From Paenibacillus taichungensis (GTDB lineage: Bacteria; Bacillota; Bacilli; Paenibacillales; Paenibacillaceae): a stretch of 64,000 nt of DNA. Below are positions 1 to 8,496 of the stretch, piece after piece; position 1 is the first letter of the stretch; every line of letters starts with the position of its first letter. The notes under the pieces are model-generated. The model was not told the origin of the DNA. It worked only from the letters and a program-made list of their open reading frames with translations, and searched no databases. The stretch is taken from positions 62,001 to 126,000 of the forward strand of contig NZ_QEVW01000009.1 in the NCBI RefSeq assembly GCF_003287275.1, in the 5' to 3' direction. The translations under genes and the position numbers were made by a program.

Positions 1-1319
1 AGAAAATGATTCTGGTTGGTACGGTGAAAGATGTTGTTAAAAAGGCAGTGGCCTGGTCTCAGATTAAGGACAGCCCGGAACGGGTATTGCCTGACTATCT
101 GCTTGCAGCAGGACGGAGTTACCTGGACTGGATCGGTCCCTCCTTGATGAGACATCCGGACGCGGCTTTGCTGCGTGAACTTGCGGGAGGCACTGATTCG
201 TATTCTGCCTGCCTTGTGGATGATGAATCACGCTGGGGCATTTCCGTCATTTCTGCTGATCAAGTATCCCGGGAGATATTTGTGGATCAGTCGCTTGGTG
301 AAGAAGACGGCATGACAGAAGTGCGGAAACATCGAATTGCTGCCCTAAAAGCAGCTCAGCCTGTGGAGCTGTATCCTTCCTCATCTGAAGAAGGGATGAT
401 CGAGGATACACATGATTCAACACCACGAGACATCAGTGAGGAAGCTGTATTATCAATAGGTGAGCAAGAGGCCGTGCAGCTGCTTCGTGAAGTAGATAAA
501 CGGCTTTCATGGACATATCCTCATCAAGCAGCAACGCAAGTAGCTGCCAGCACATCGGTTACCGAACTGAAGACATTGCTTGCCATGCAGGACCATCAAC
601 CGTTACAGATGATGGAGGAAGTTGAAGAACAATCTGAGGCTTCTGTGGATTATGAGGGCCGTGAAGCGAAGGATGGAGGCTCGTTCTTTAAATTGCATCT
701 CCGTCGTCCCAAATTCATGGAGGAGAAACAATTGACTGGAGCCGAGCGGGGAACGGTGTATCATACGTTGATGCAGCATCTTCCTGTAGATGGTTCACCT
801 GTTGATTCGCAAATCGTTGAGCAGACACTTTTGCGGTTAGTTGAGCTCCAGCTTTTGCTCCCCCATCAGGCAGAGGTTATTGAGTCTGAACAACTGGCTG
901 GATTCTTCAATACAGAGCCTGGGACAGAATTGTTGCGTGCGGAGTGGGTGAAACGGGAGATCCCGTTTATTTATGGACTTCCTGCACATCATTCTCCTGA
1001 CGAATGGCTTCATAGTCTGTCACCAGATGCAGGTATGCAAACGTTGGAGGAAGACGGTAAGATGCAGGCATCGCTTGAAAATGAGACGGCGCTGGTACAG
1101 GGGATTATTGACTGCCTGTATGAGGTGGATGAGGAGCTTGTTTTGCTCGATTACAAGACAGATCGGGTGTTGGAGCATCGGGGCGGACTGGATAAACTGA
1201 CGGAAAACTATCGTTTCCAGCTGGAGCTGTACGGCCGGGCTATTGAAGATATTCTGGGTCGGAAAGTCGACCGGAAGTGGCTGTACTTTTTTGATGGCGG
1301 ACATGCTGTGAAACTATAA
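1..1319 (+). CDS. addA: AddA, 3' part of the ATP-dependent helicase/nuclease subunit A (5' end outside window)
   Basis: AddA works with AddB in recombinational repair of double-strand breaks, unwinding and degrading DNA ends until a Chi site. Only the last ~438 codons are present; the frame is open from base 3, so the Met at base 6 is internal. The visible part holds the C-terminal RecB-type nuclease domain: a GTVYHTLMQHL helix near fragment residue 249, the GIIDCLYE strand, the catalytic LLDYKTD motif near 380-386 and the following QLELY near 405. Full-length family members have roughly 1200-1350 residues. sbcD follows 71 bp downstream, as in the Bacillus addBA-sbcDC order. Confidence 0.93.
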   Translation, partial: KMILVGTVKDVVKKAVAWSQIKDSPERVLPDYLLAAGRSYLDWIGPSLMRHPDAALLRELAGGTDSYSACLVDDESRWGISVISADQVSREIFVDQSLGEEDGMTEVRKHRIAALKAAQPVELYPSSSEEGMIEDTHDSTPRDISEEAVLSIGEQEAVQLLREVDKRLSWTYPHQAATQVAASTSVTELKTLLAMQDHQPLQMMEEVEEQSEASVDYEGREAKDGGSFFKLHLRRPKFMEEKQLTGAERGTVYHTLMQHLPVDGSPVDSQIVEQTLLRLVELQLLLPHQAEVIESEQLAGFFNTEPGTELLRAEWVKREIPFIYGLPAHHSPDEWLHSLSPDAGMQTLEEDGKMQASLENETALVQGIIDCLYEVDEELVLLDYKTDRVLEHRGGLDKLTENYRFQLELYGRAIEDILGRKVDRKWLYFFDGGHAVKL

Positions 1320-1390
1320 AGTGAAATTTTAAAACGGCCGGATGGAATTTTTATCATTGGATTTGGCATGAGAGAGGGGTTGAACGGACG

Positions 1391-2575
1391 ATGCGGATTT
1401 TGCACACAGGGGACTGGCATCTGGGGAAAACGCTGGAGGGACGGAGCCGGCTGCGAGAGCAGGAGGATTTTGTGGATGAGCTTGTTAGACTCGCGGATGA
1501 GCAGCAGGCAGATGCCATATTGATGGCTGGAGACGTGTACGATTCTGTAAATCCACCTGCATCGGCGGAACAGCTTTTTTATGAGGCTGCGGCGCGTCTG
1601 ACAGAACAAGGGAGACCACTTGTGGTGATTGCCGGGAACCATGATCAGCCGGAGCGAGTGGCTTCGGTGACCCCGCTTGTGAACAGACAGGGAATTACAC
1701 TTGTAGGCATGCCTACTTCAGAAGCAGTTACGATCCATGCCAAGCGAACGGGAGAGACTGCGCAGATTGCTGCATTGCCATATCCCTCGGAAGCGAGACT
1801 GAACGAATTGCTGACAACGGATGGGGATGAGAATGTGCTTCGCCAGGCTTACAGTCGCCGGGTCGGCATGTTAATGCAGCGTTTGGCTGCTTCTTTTCGT
1901 GCGGATACGGTGAATTTGGCAATGAGTCATATTTATGTTCTGGGCGGAGTGGAAAGTGATTCGGAACGTCCCATTCAGGTAGGGGGCGCCTATACGGTTG
2001 ACCCTTCTGCATTGTCGACTGGTGCCCAATATACAGCACTGGGGCATCTCCATCGTGCGCAGGCAGTTAAAGGGGACGGTGTGATTCGGTATAGTGGTTC
2101 TCCACTGGCCTACAGTTTCTCTGAAGCGGGGCAGAGCAAGTCCGTCACCATGGTTGATCTGGCACCAGGAGGAGCCGCAAACGTGGAAGAAGTGCTGTTG
2201 ACCTCCGGACGTCCACTTGTACGCTGGAAGGCGCGTGGCGGTCTGGCTGAAGTTTATCGGTGGCTGGATGAAGGGCGTGATCCTCAGGCTTATATTGATA
2301 TGGAAGTCTGGCTGGATGACGCCATGTCTCTGAAAGAAATCCAGCAGCTTCGTAAGTCGCATGACGGAATCATCCATATCCGTCCGGTGTATCCCGAGAT
2401 GGCAGCTGCTGGGCTTTTGGAACAACGATCCGAGCTTCCAGTACATGAGCTTTTCCGCAAATTTTATCAGCGTCAGACAGGTGGGGCATTACCCGAAGAC
2501 AGTCTGGTTCAACTGTTCCTGGAACTCGTCGATGAGGACGAGCCGGGTGTGCGTGAGGAGGTCGAGGGAAATTGA
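1391..2575 (+). CDS. sbcD: SbcD, exonuclease subunit (Mre11 family)
   Basis: SbcD is the Mn-dependent nuclease subunit of the SbcCD complex, which cleaves hairpins and blocked DNA ends. The metallophosphoesterase motifs are in order: TGDWHLG (Asp8, His10), GDVYDSVNPP (about 46-55), GNHDQPERV (about 82-90), MSHIYVLGG (about 178) and ALGHLHRAQ (about 217-225). Length (394 aa) fits the family. The ATG follows a GAGAGGGG ribosome site. Its TGA stop overlaps the TTG start of sbcC as TTGA, implying translational coupling. Confidence 0.96.
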   Translation: MRILHTGDWHLGKTLEGRSRLREQEDFVDELVRLADEQQADAILMAGDVYDSVNPPASAEQLFYEAAARLTEQGRPLVVIAGNHDQPERVASVTPLVNRQGITLVGMPTSEAVTIHAKRTGETAQIAALPYPSEARLNELLTTDGDENVLRQAYSRRVGMLMQRLAASFRADTVNLAMSHIYVLGGVESDSERPIQVGGAYTVDPSALSTGAQYTALGHLHRAQAVKGDGVIRYSGSPLAYSFSEAGQSKSVTMVDLAPGGAANVEEVLLTSGRPLVRWKARGGLAEVYRWLDEGRDPQAYIDMEVWLDDAMSLKEIQQLRKSHDGIIHIRPVYPEMAAAGLLEQRSELPVHELFRKFYQRQTGGALPEDSLVQLFLELVDEDEPGVREEVEGN

Positions 2576-5500
2576 AGCCGATTTTATTGAAAGTTGCAGG
2601 TCTGCAAAGTTATCGGGAGACGCAGGAGATTGATTTTACCGTATTGACGGAAACGGGACTGTTCGGCATTTTTGGCCCTACAGGCAGCGGCAAATCTTCT
2701 TTGCTCGACGCGATTACGCTGGCGATGTACGGAAAAGTAGAACGTGCGGTTAACGGTACCCAAGGAATCATGAATCACGCTGAGGATTCGTTGTCCGTTT
2801 CTTTTACGTTTGAACTTGTATCGGCGGAAGGTACAAGAAGATTTCGGGTGGAACGACGTTTCAAACGAAACAATGAGGTTTCGGTGAGCAACACCATCAG
2901 CAAATTCATTGAGACCGTCAACGGAGAGGAACAGGTGCTGGCTGATAAACTGGCAGACGTGAACCGCTGCGTTGAAGATGTCATTGGGTTGAAAATGGAT
3001 GATTTTACGCGAGCCGTTGTGCTTCCACAAGGGAAATTCGCTGAGTTTCTGTCGCTGAAAGGCAGTGAACGACGCCAGATGCTGCAACGCTTATTCCATC
3101 TGGAGAAGTATGGAGATCAGCTTGCCATCAAGCTCAGCCGGCGGGTGAAGGACAATGATATGGTTCATCAGTCACTGGCTGCCGAGCAGCAAGGGCTCGG
3201 CAATGCCAGCAAAGAGACTTTGGCGGAAACGGAGCTTCTTCTTCAAGCTGCTGTGAAACAGTCTGAATTGTCACGCAAAACGCTTGATGAAGCGATGAAG
3301 GAAGCCGAACAGCTCGGCAAAGTCCGTGAGTTAAGCCATGAACGCCAGGCTCGTATGGAGGAACACGAAAAGCTGAAAGCACGTGCACCACAGATCGAAG
3401 CTGGGGAACAACGGCTGAAACTGGCTGGGGCGGCAGACGCGATACTCCCTTCTTTGCAGACGATGCGTGACGCAGCAGCACAGCAGAAGTTACGTGAGGA
3501 TGCAGCCGAGATTGCTCATAAGCAAGCTGCGGAACATGAACGGCTGGCTGTACTGGAAGCCGAGAAGGCCGAAACGGCCCGTGTACAGATGGCTGAGGAA
3601 GAACCCAAGCTGCTGCTTCGATTGGAACAGCTGGAACAGGCCAAGGAGTTACAGCGGGAACGGGACGGGCTACGAGAGGATAGTACCCGTCTTAAGCAGC
3701 TTTTGGACAAAGGACAGTCAGAACACAGCGTCATCGGACAACAGCTGGAGAAGGAGAAAGAATTACAGCAGCGTGGCCGCAAACGGCGGGAAGAATTACA
3801 GGAAAGTCTGAAGCCGAATGAAGTGAAGTCCGAAGAACGCAGGCAGCTGCAGGCTGCACTGGAATTGAAGCATCGTCTGGATACTGCGGCGGAGCAATTG
3901 CGCCTGAACAAGGCTGAGATGGAAGCCAATAGGCAGTCGGCTGAACAGGGGGCAGATCGGCTGAAGCTGGCTGCCCAGGAAGAGAGCCGTCTGAGTGAAC
4001 AGCGTCAGCATCTGATTGAACAGGCGGCAACGGGTCTTGAGGCCTTGCTTGCCTGTGAACAGGACATTGGCCGCGAACAGAGCCTGCTGGCCAGGGCGGA
4101 GGAGCAGCTGCGCGGATCCATGCGTGAGCAGGAGCTGCACCGGCTCTCCTCCGCCTTGCGCGCCGAGCTGCGCGACGGCGAGCCATGCCCGGTGTGCGGC
4201 TCCGCACACCACCCACTCCCGGCTGCGCCGCCGGGAGAAGGTCCGCCCGCAGGCGATGCGGACCTGGAACTGCTGCGCAGCCTGCACGCGGAGCTGCAGG
4301 AGCTGCGCTTTGGGCTGCGCCAGCAGCTGCACGAACGTCGCAGCCTGCTGACGCAGCTTGGTGCTGCGGCCGGCGAAGCCCCGGCCGCAGCCGAGGCCGC
4401 GCCTGCGGCAGCGGAGCCGGAGCCCGCCGGGTCGCCCGTACACGGGAGCTCCCCGTCGGACTGGGCGGAGCGTGCCGCCGCACTGCGCGAAGCCGCGCGG
4501 GCACTGGCCGCAGCCGCAGCGCCGCTGCAAGCGGAAGCCGCCGCGTTGCAGCAGGCGGCTGTGGGCGCGCAGCAGCGCCGCATGGAAGCGGCTGCTGCGC
4601 AGGAGGCCGGCCAAGCCGGACTCGCCCAGGCGGAGCGCCGGTTGGCCGAGAGTGAGGCCGCCGCAACCGCATTGCACGGCCGCTGGGCCGCGGAACTGCC
4701 AGGCATCGCTCAGGAGCAGGCCATGGCCCTTCATCAGGCGATGCAGGAGCGCGACGCGCGCGCAGAAGACATCAAGGAACGACTGAACAAGAGCGTGACG
4801 TTCCTTGAAGAAAAGGAACAGCTGGTACAGTCCCTCCAGCAGAAGCTGGTTGAGTTGGATAAACAGCTGATCCAGTGGCAAACGGAATGGCAAGGAAACA
4901 GCAAACAGCTCGCCGAGAAGGAAGAACGTCTGCGCCAATGGGTTGGCGAGCAGCGGGTCGAGGACTTGATTGCTGCGGCCCAGACACGACTGGATGGGCT
5001 GCGGAAAATTGCTTCCGATTCGGCACAGCGTTACAAAGAAGCAGATGCGCTAAAACAGGAATCAGCCAAAAAGGATGTCATGGCTCATCAAGCAGCAGCT
5101 TCGGCAGCAGAGCATTTGCAGCAGGCACAGGAACGCTGGAAGCAATTGCTGGATCAATCGCCATTTGATTCCGAGAATGCCGTTGTGGAAGCAGCCCTTC
5201 CTTCCCAAGAAGCAGAGCGGATGGTGGCGGAAATTCAGCAGCATCGGGAGCGTGATCGTGAACTCGTATCTCAATTGCGTGAGCTGGAACAAAAACTGGG
5301 CGGAGCTGTTGTATCCGAGGAACAATGGTTGGCTTGCACAGAGCGACTCCAGCAGTCTCGTGCGGACGATGAAGCGGCTCTTAGAGCCAAGGCGCGTGCA
5401 GAACGGGATCTGGAAGATGTGCAACAGCGACACGTTCGTTGGACCGAGTTGGAGAACAAACGGGTGGAAGTCAGCCGACAAGGTGAAATGCTTAGCAAAC

Positions 5501-5991
5501 TGCAAGCAGCTTTCAGAGGTAATGCATTTGTCGAGTATATTGCAGAAGAACAACTGATGCAGGTTAGTCAGGCTGCTTCACAGCGTCTGCGCTTCCTGAC
5601 CAAACAACGTTACTCACTTGAGGTGGATTCGGGCGGCGGCTTCGTCATCTGTGATGATGCAAACGGTGGGGTTAAACGTCCGGTGTCCACCTTGTCCGGT
5701 GGAGAGACGTTCCTGACTTCGTTGTCACTGGCACTGGCTCTGTCTGCCCAGATTCAGTTGCGTGGTCAGTACCCACTGCAATTCTTCTTCCTGGATGAAG
5801 GCTTTGGCACATTGGACCCTGAATTGCTGGATACCGTCATTACATCATTAGAAAAACTGCATGATGACCGTCTTGCCGTCGGTATTATTAGTCACGTTCC
5901 AGAGCTGCGAGCACGCTTGCCACGCAAACTTGTAGTTATTCCAGCGGGTGAAGCCGGAGCTGGCTCTCGCGTAGTATTGGAAACATTATAG
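2572..5991 (+). CDS. sbcC: SbcC, SMC-like ATPase subunit of SbcCD (Rad50 family)
   Basis: SbcC is the ATPase and tethering subunit of SbcCD. Walker A (GPTGSGKSS) lies near residues 36-44, long coiled coils flank a zinc hook (CPVC near 539-542), and the C-terminal half-ATPase has the signature STLSGGETF (about 1039) and Walker B FFFLDEGFG (about 1070). Length 1139 aa is normal. The start is TTG, overlapping the sbcD stop, behind GAGGAGGTCGAGGG. Oddity: roughly bases 4080-4790 (residues ~503-740, around and after the hook) are extremely GC-rich (47 G/C of 60 hand-counted in 4141-4200) and encode Ala/Pro/Glu-rich coil, unlike the rest of the gene; the frame stays open throughout. Confidence 0.95.
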   Translation: MKPILLKVAGLQSYRETQEIDFTVLTETGLFGIFGPTGSGKSSLLDAITLAMYGKVERAVNGTQGIMNHAEDSLSVSFTFELVSAEGTRRFRVERRFKRNNEVSVSNTISKFIETVNGEEQVLADKLADVNRCVEDVIGLKMDDFTRAVVLPQGKFAEFLSLKGSERRQMLQRLFHLEKYGDQLAIKLSRRVKDNDMVHQSLAAEQQGLGNASKETLAETELLLQAAVKQSELSRKTLDEAMKEAEQLGKVRELSHERQARMEEHEKLKARAPQIEAGEQRLKLAGAADAILPSLQTMRDAAAQQKLREDAAEIAHKQAAEHERLAVLEAEKAETARVQMAEEEPKLLLRLEQLEQAKELQRERDGLREDSTRLKQLLDKGQSEHSVIGQQLEKEKELQQRGRKRREELQESLKPNEVKSEERRQLQAALELKHRLDTAAEQLRLNKAEMEANRQSAEQGADRLKLAAQEESRLSEQRQHLIEQAATGLEALLACEQDIGREQSLLARAEEQLRGSMREQELHRLSSALRAELRDGEPCPVCGSAHHPLPAAPPGEGPPAGDADLELLRSLHAELQELRFGLRQQLHERRSLLTQLGAAAGEAPAAAEAAPAAAEPEPAGSPVHGSSPSDWAERAAALREAARALAAAAAPLQAEAAALQQAAVGAQQRRMEAAAAQEAGQAGLAQAERRLAESEAAATALHGRWAAELPGIAQEQAMALHQAMQERDARAEDIKERLNKSVTFLEEKEQLVQSLQQKLVELDKQLIQWQTEWQGNSKQLAEKEERLRQWVGEQRVEDLIAAAQTRLDGLRKIASDSAQRYKEADALKQESAKKDVMAHQAAASAAEHLQQAQERWKQLLDQSPFDSENAVVEAALPSQEAERMVAEIQQHRERDRELVSQLRELEQKLGGAVVSEEQWLACTERLQQSRADDEAALRAKARAERDLEDVQQRHVRWTELENKRVEVSRQGEMLSKLQAAFRGNAFVEYIAEEQLMQVSQAASQRLRFLTKQRYSLEVDSGGGFVICDDANGGVKRPVSTLSGGETFLTSLSLALALSAQIQLRGQYPLQFFFLDEGFGTLDPELLDTVITSLEKLHDDRLAVGIISHVPELRARLPRKLVVIPAGEAGAGSRVVLETL

Positions 5992-6192
5992 GGATTTGAA
6001 CACAGAACACATATGATTGAATGATTCCCAATTGTGATTCTTGTCATAAACTAATCTTTAAAGTTTGATCCTAAGGGGAAGCTCCTGAATAATTGAGGTT
6101 TGTTAGTCTGAATCTCATTTATATATATTCGTTGTGACAGTTGAGTGAGATTGCTCACAGATACAGGTTCATCCTGTTGTTATACTACAGTT
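5992..6192. other. AT-rich gap between sbcC and the candidate RNA
   Basis: No convincing open frame. It contains a small hairpin (GTGAG/CTCAC around 6145-6158) and, at its right end, an extended -10 element TGTTATACT (6178-6186) that I assign to the RNA candidate starting near 6193. No obvious strong terminator follows sbcC before this point. Confidence 0.5.
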
Positions 6193-6310
6193 AAGCCGAC
6201 AAACTTTATGTTAGGCACCCCGGCGGACGTCTGATCAGGAATCATCCTGGTTAGACGCCCGCGACAGCAGACTTCCGTATGGAAACTGCAACGGGGTGCT
6301 TCTTTTTTTC
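6193..6310 (+). ncRNA. Candidate structured small RNA (three-way junction ending in a U tract)
   Basis: An extended -10 (TGTTATACT, 6178-6186) without a good -35 precedes a compact fold. The closing stem GCACCCCG/CGGGGTGC pairs 6215-6222 with 6292-6299. Arm 1 pairs 6223-6239 with 6246-6262 (16 pairs, one mismatch, six-base loop). Arm 2 pairs GCAG..TTCC at 6267-6276 with GGAA..CTGC at 6281-6289, loop GTAT. The closing stem runs directly into TTCTTTTTTT, so it could act as the terminator. I do not recognise the family. It could be an independent sRNA, a cis element before the gene at 6463, or just an elaborate terminator of sbcC transcription. Confidence 0.5.
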
Positions 6311-6462
6311 GTTTTTTAATTCACAGGGGTACAACTTCTATACGGATATCACTCCTTAGGCACTTATCTTGAAACTCTTGTCATTGACAGTGTCATTTCG
6401 CCCAGATCTGAATACCATGAAAGGGTGATGAAGAGCAGAACAGATTCGGGAGGCGATCGAAC

Positions 6463-6801
6463 GTGGAAAAGGTAGAAGCGAAGAAACTGTGTAAGGAACA
6501 CATGCATCGCTATGTATGTATACAGATGCATGACGGTGCCCATTATGATGGCATTGTGGAACATGTGGATGATGACATGATTTATTTGGCTGTTCCCGTA
6601 GGGCATGAAGCTGCAGTTAATCATGCAAATGCAAACTGGGGACCAAATATGATGCCAGTTACTTATCCAGCGCATTCACGGGGATTTTTCCCGGGATATG
6701 GATATCCATATCCTTACTATGGTTATGGTCGCAGACGTTTTAATAGGCTGGTACTTCCTCTGATTGGTCTCACTGCCTTAACATTATTACCTTATTATTG
6801 A
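6463..6801 (+). CDS. Hypothetical protein with Sm-like N-terminus and Gly/Pro/Tyr-rich tail
   Basis: 112 aa from a GTG start placed 9 bases after GGGAGG (6449-6453 region). Residues ~10-45 (YVCIQMHDGAHYDGIVEHV and following) read like the small beta-barrel of YuzF-like or other Sm-type Bacillus proteins that bind a strand or ligand. Then comes a Gly/Pro/Tyr-rich segment (GYGYPYPYYGYG) and a hydrophobic C-terminal stretch of about 18 residues. Similar small tyrosine-rich proteins are found in spores, but nothing here proves that role. A strong terminator follows at 6843. Function unknown. Confidence 0.7.
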   Translation: MEKVEAKKLCKEHMHRYVCIQMHDGAHYDGIVEHVDDDMIYLAVPVGHEAAVNHANANWGPNMMPVTYPAHSRGFFPGYGYPYPYYGYGRRRFNRLVLPLIGLTALTLLPYY

Positions 6802-6842
6802 TAGAATTGTGTGATGGAGTAATGCGTGTGCTGCAAATAATG

Positions 6843-6899
6843 ACCTTTCACATCTGTGGTGAATGCTGAGCAGTCCACCAAGATGTGAAAGGTTTTTTT
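6843..6899 (+). terminator. Rho-independent terminator after the 6463 gene
   Basis: Thirteen-base perfect arms ACCTTTCACATCT (6843-6855) and its complement (6881-6893) with a loop containing an extra GTGG/CCAC pair, followed by seven T. Confidence 0.9.
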
Positions 6900-6941
6900 G
6901 TGGATAAATCCGATCTCAGTCACATAGCTGAACAGGTTAAA

Positions 6942-6971
6942 TTGGACGTGAGTTTTCAGTTCCGGTATGAT
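6942..6971 (+). promoter_or_regulatory. Sigma-A-type promoter of the HIT gene
   Basis: TTGGAC (6942-6947), 18-base spacer, TATGAT (6966-6971), about 44 bases before the HIT-family start. Confidence 0.6.
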
Positions 6972-7014
6972 AGAAGGGTATACATAATTTTTAATTCAAA
7001 GGAGGGTGTGAACA

Positions 7015-7374
7015 ATGGATTGCTTATTTTGCAAAATTGTAGAGGGCAGCATTCCCTCCAATAAGGTACTGGAGAATGACCATGTCATCGTCTTTCATGA
7101 CATCCAGCCCGCTGCACCGACCCATGTACTCGTTATTCCCAAGAAACATATTGCTTCCATGAATGAAGTAACGGCGGAAGACTTGCCGTTGATTGGTGAG
7201 ATTCATTTGGCTGCGCAGGAAGCGGCCAAGCGTCTTGGCGTGGAAGAAACAGGTTATCGACTGATTAATAACTGCGGCAAGGATGGAGAACAAACCGTTC
7301 ATCATCTGCATTATCATTTACTTGGTGGGACCCGACTTGGCGTGTTGACAAGTTTGTCAGACTCACACAAATAA
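7015..7374 (+). CDS. HIT family nucleotide-binding hydrolase
   Basis: Histidine-triad proteins hydrolyse or transfer nucleotides at phosphoramidate or AMP bonds. The N-terminal CLFCK pair is the usual zinc site of Hint-type proteins, and the catalytic HLHYHLLGG triad ends near residue 108. The ATG follows AAAGGAGGGTG. Oddity: after the triad the usual short Trp/Pro-containing tail is replaced by TRLGVLTSLSDSHK, so the C-terminus departs from the common Hint form. Substrate unknown; it is transcribed alone from its own promoter. Confidence 0.92.
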   Translation: MDCLFCKIVEGSIPSNKVLENDHVIVFHDIQPAAPTHVLVIPKKHIASMNEVTAEDLPLIGEIHLAAQEAAKRLGVEETGYRLINNCGKDGEQTVHHLHYHLLGGTRLGVLTSLSDSHK

Positions 7375-7474
7375 ACGATCCAAGTTACTCTAAATCAGGA
7401 CTGACTCATATATGCATAAAAGGCATGAATATGGAGCTGAAGTTCACATAAAATAAATGATCATTACGTTAAGG

Positions 7475-7504
7475 TTGACACCTTTATTACCTTTCGCCTA
7501 TAAT
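7475..7504 (+). promoter_or_regulatory. Consensus sigma-A promoter of rpsU-yqeY
   Basis: TTGACA (7475-7480), 18-base spacer, TATAAT (7499-7504). Both hexamers are perfect matches, as expected for a ribosomal protein operon. Confidence 0.85.
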
Positions 7505-7563
7505 GAAAGGTGATGAACCGTGTTATTGCTCTTGGACGGTCTGGTCGGAGGGAGGGAAAACTG

Positions 7564-7737
7564 GTGTCTGAAACTAAAGTTCGCAAAAACGAGACTATTG
7601 ATGCTGCACTTCGTCGCTTTAAACGTTCCATCGCAAAAGATGGCGTATTGGCTGAGGTGAAGAAACGTAAGCATTATGAGAAGCCAAGCGTAAAGCGCAA
7701 GAAAAAGTCCGAGGCTGCTCGTAAGAGAAAGTTTTAG
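7564..7737 (+). CDS. rpsU: Ribosomal protein bS21
   Basis: 57 aa, very basic, reading [20 protein letters not shown] near the start and ending SEAARKRKF; this is the 30S protein bS21. The frame is open further upstream, but the GTG at 7564 fits the family start and sits 7 bases after GGAGGGAGGG (7547-7556). yqeY begins 15 bases after the stop, with its own GGAGG starting in the stop codon, so the two form an operon as in B. subtilis. Confidence 0.96.
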   Translation: MSETKVRKNETIDAALRRFKRSIAKDGVLAEVKKRKHYEKPSVKRKKKSEAARKRKF

Positions 7738-7752
7738 GAGGATTTTAACTAC

Positions 7753-8196
7753 ATGAATCTTAGCGAACGATTGAACGAAGATATGAAGCAAGCGATGAAG
7801 AGCAAGGACAAGTTCAAGCTCTCCAACATTCGGTTGATTCGTTCGACGATCAAGAATCTTGAAATAGATTTGAAAAGAGATTTGGATGATAACGAAGTGC
7901 TTGATATTCTGAGTCGTGAAATCAAACAGCGCAAAGATGCCCTCCAAGAATTTGACAAAGCGGGCCGTGAAGACCTCGCGGCAAATGCAAAAGCGGAAAT
8001 TGAATTACTCAGTCAGTACCTTCCCGCACAGCTTACCGAAGAAGAAATTAAAGTTATTGTACAGCAGACCATCCAGGAAACCGGTGCTTCTTCGAAAGCC
8101 GAGATGGGGAAAGTCATGTCTGCCCTTATGCCGAAAGTCAAAGGCAAAGCGGATGGCAAACTGGTAAATCAAGCAGTTCAACAATTTCTGCAATAA
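7753..8196 (+). CDS. yqeY: GatB/YqeY domain protein
   Basis: 147 aa, all-helical YqeY family, homologous to the C-terminal tail domain of GatB that binds tRNA in the amidotransferase. Conserved family segments are visible at the start (LSERLNEDMKQAMKSKDK), in ELLSQYLPAQL near residue 95 and in GKVMSALMPKVKGKADGK near the end. Its role is not settled. It is co-transcribed with rpsU and closed by a terminator at 8208. Confidence 0.93.
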   Translation: MNLSERLNEDMKQAMKSKDKFKLSNIRLIRSTIKNLEIDLKRDLDDNEVLDILSREIKQRKDALQEFDKAGREDLAANAKAEIELLSQYLPAQLTEEEIKVIVQQTIQETGASSKAEMGKVMSALMPKVKGKADGKLVNQAVQQFLQ

Positions 8197-8207
8197 AGCA
8201 AATCAAT

Positions 8208-8240
8208 AAACACCTCCTGACTTGTCAGGGGGTGTTTTTT
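8208..8240 (+). terminator. Terminator of rpsU-yqeY
   Basis: ACACCTCCTGA pairs with TCAGGGGGTGT across a four-base loop (one G-U pair), followed by six T. Confidence 0.9.
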
Positions 8241-8417
8241 CCGTTTTACATTATTCATGATACATGCCTCTGTTCCAGAAGTAACTTGAAGCATGCTTGG
8301 GATTTGTCCACATTGTTCGAGGAAATTCACAAATATTGCTTTTAAATGGATGATATATATGATTATGGTTTTAAAATGTTGCAATTGCGTCCGGTTTCAA
8401 ATATAATTTTAAGATTT

Positions 8418-8443
8418 TGAAACGAAATGTTGCATTGTACGTA
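8418..8443 (+). promoter_or_regulatory. Sigma-W (ECF) type promoter of the nfeD-floA operon
   Basis: TGAAAC (8418-8423), 16-base spacer, CGTA (8440-8443) matches the sigma-W consensus of Bacillus exactly. The yqeZ-yqfAB operon of B. subtilis is a known sigma-W target, so both sequence and context agree. The rest of 8241-8417 is AT-rich with nothing I can name. Confidence 0.75.
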
Positions 8444-8496
8444 ATAAATACCATAAGCTGGACAGTATAACATTAATGGAAAAGGGGGGACTATTT

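Noticed and set aside
3731..4938. Long minus-strand open frames (313 and 380 codons) opposite sbcC
   Set aside because: They are antisense to the GC-rich part of sbcC, where stop codons are rare. They have low-complexity Arg/Pro/Ala/Leu composition, no ribosome site and no recognisable domain.
6193..6310. Hammerhead ribozyme in the candidate RNA
   Set aside because: CTGA and GAAA occur, but the exact CUGANGA core with GAAA at the junction is absent, and those bases are inside paired stems in the best fold.
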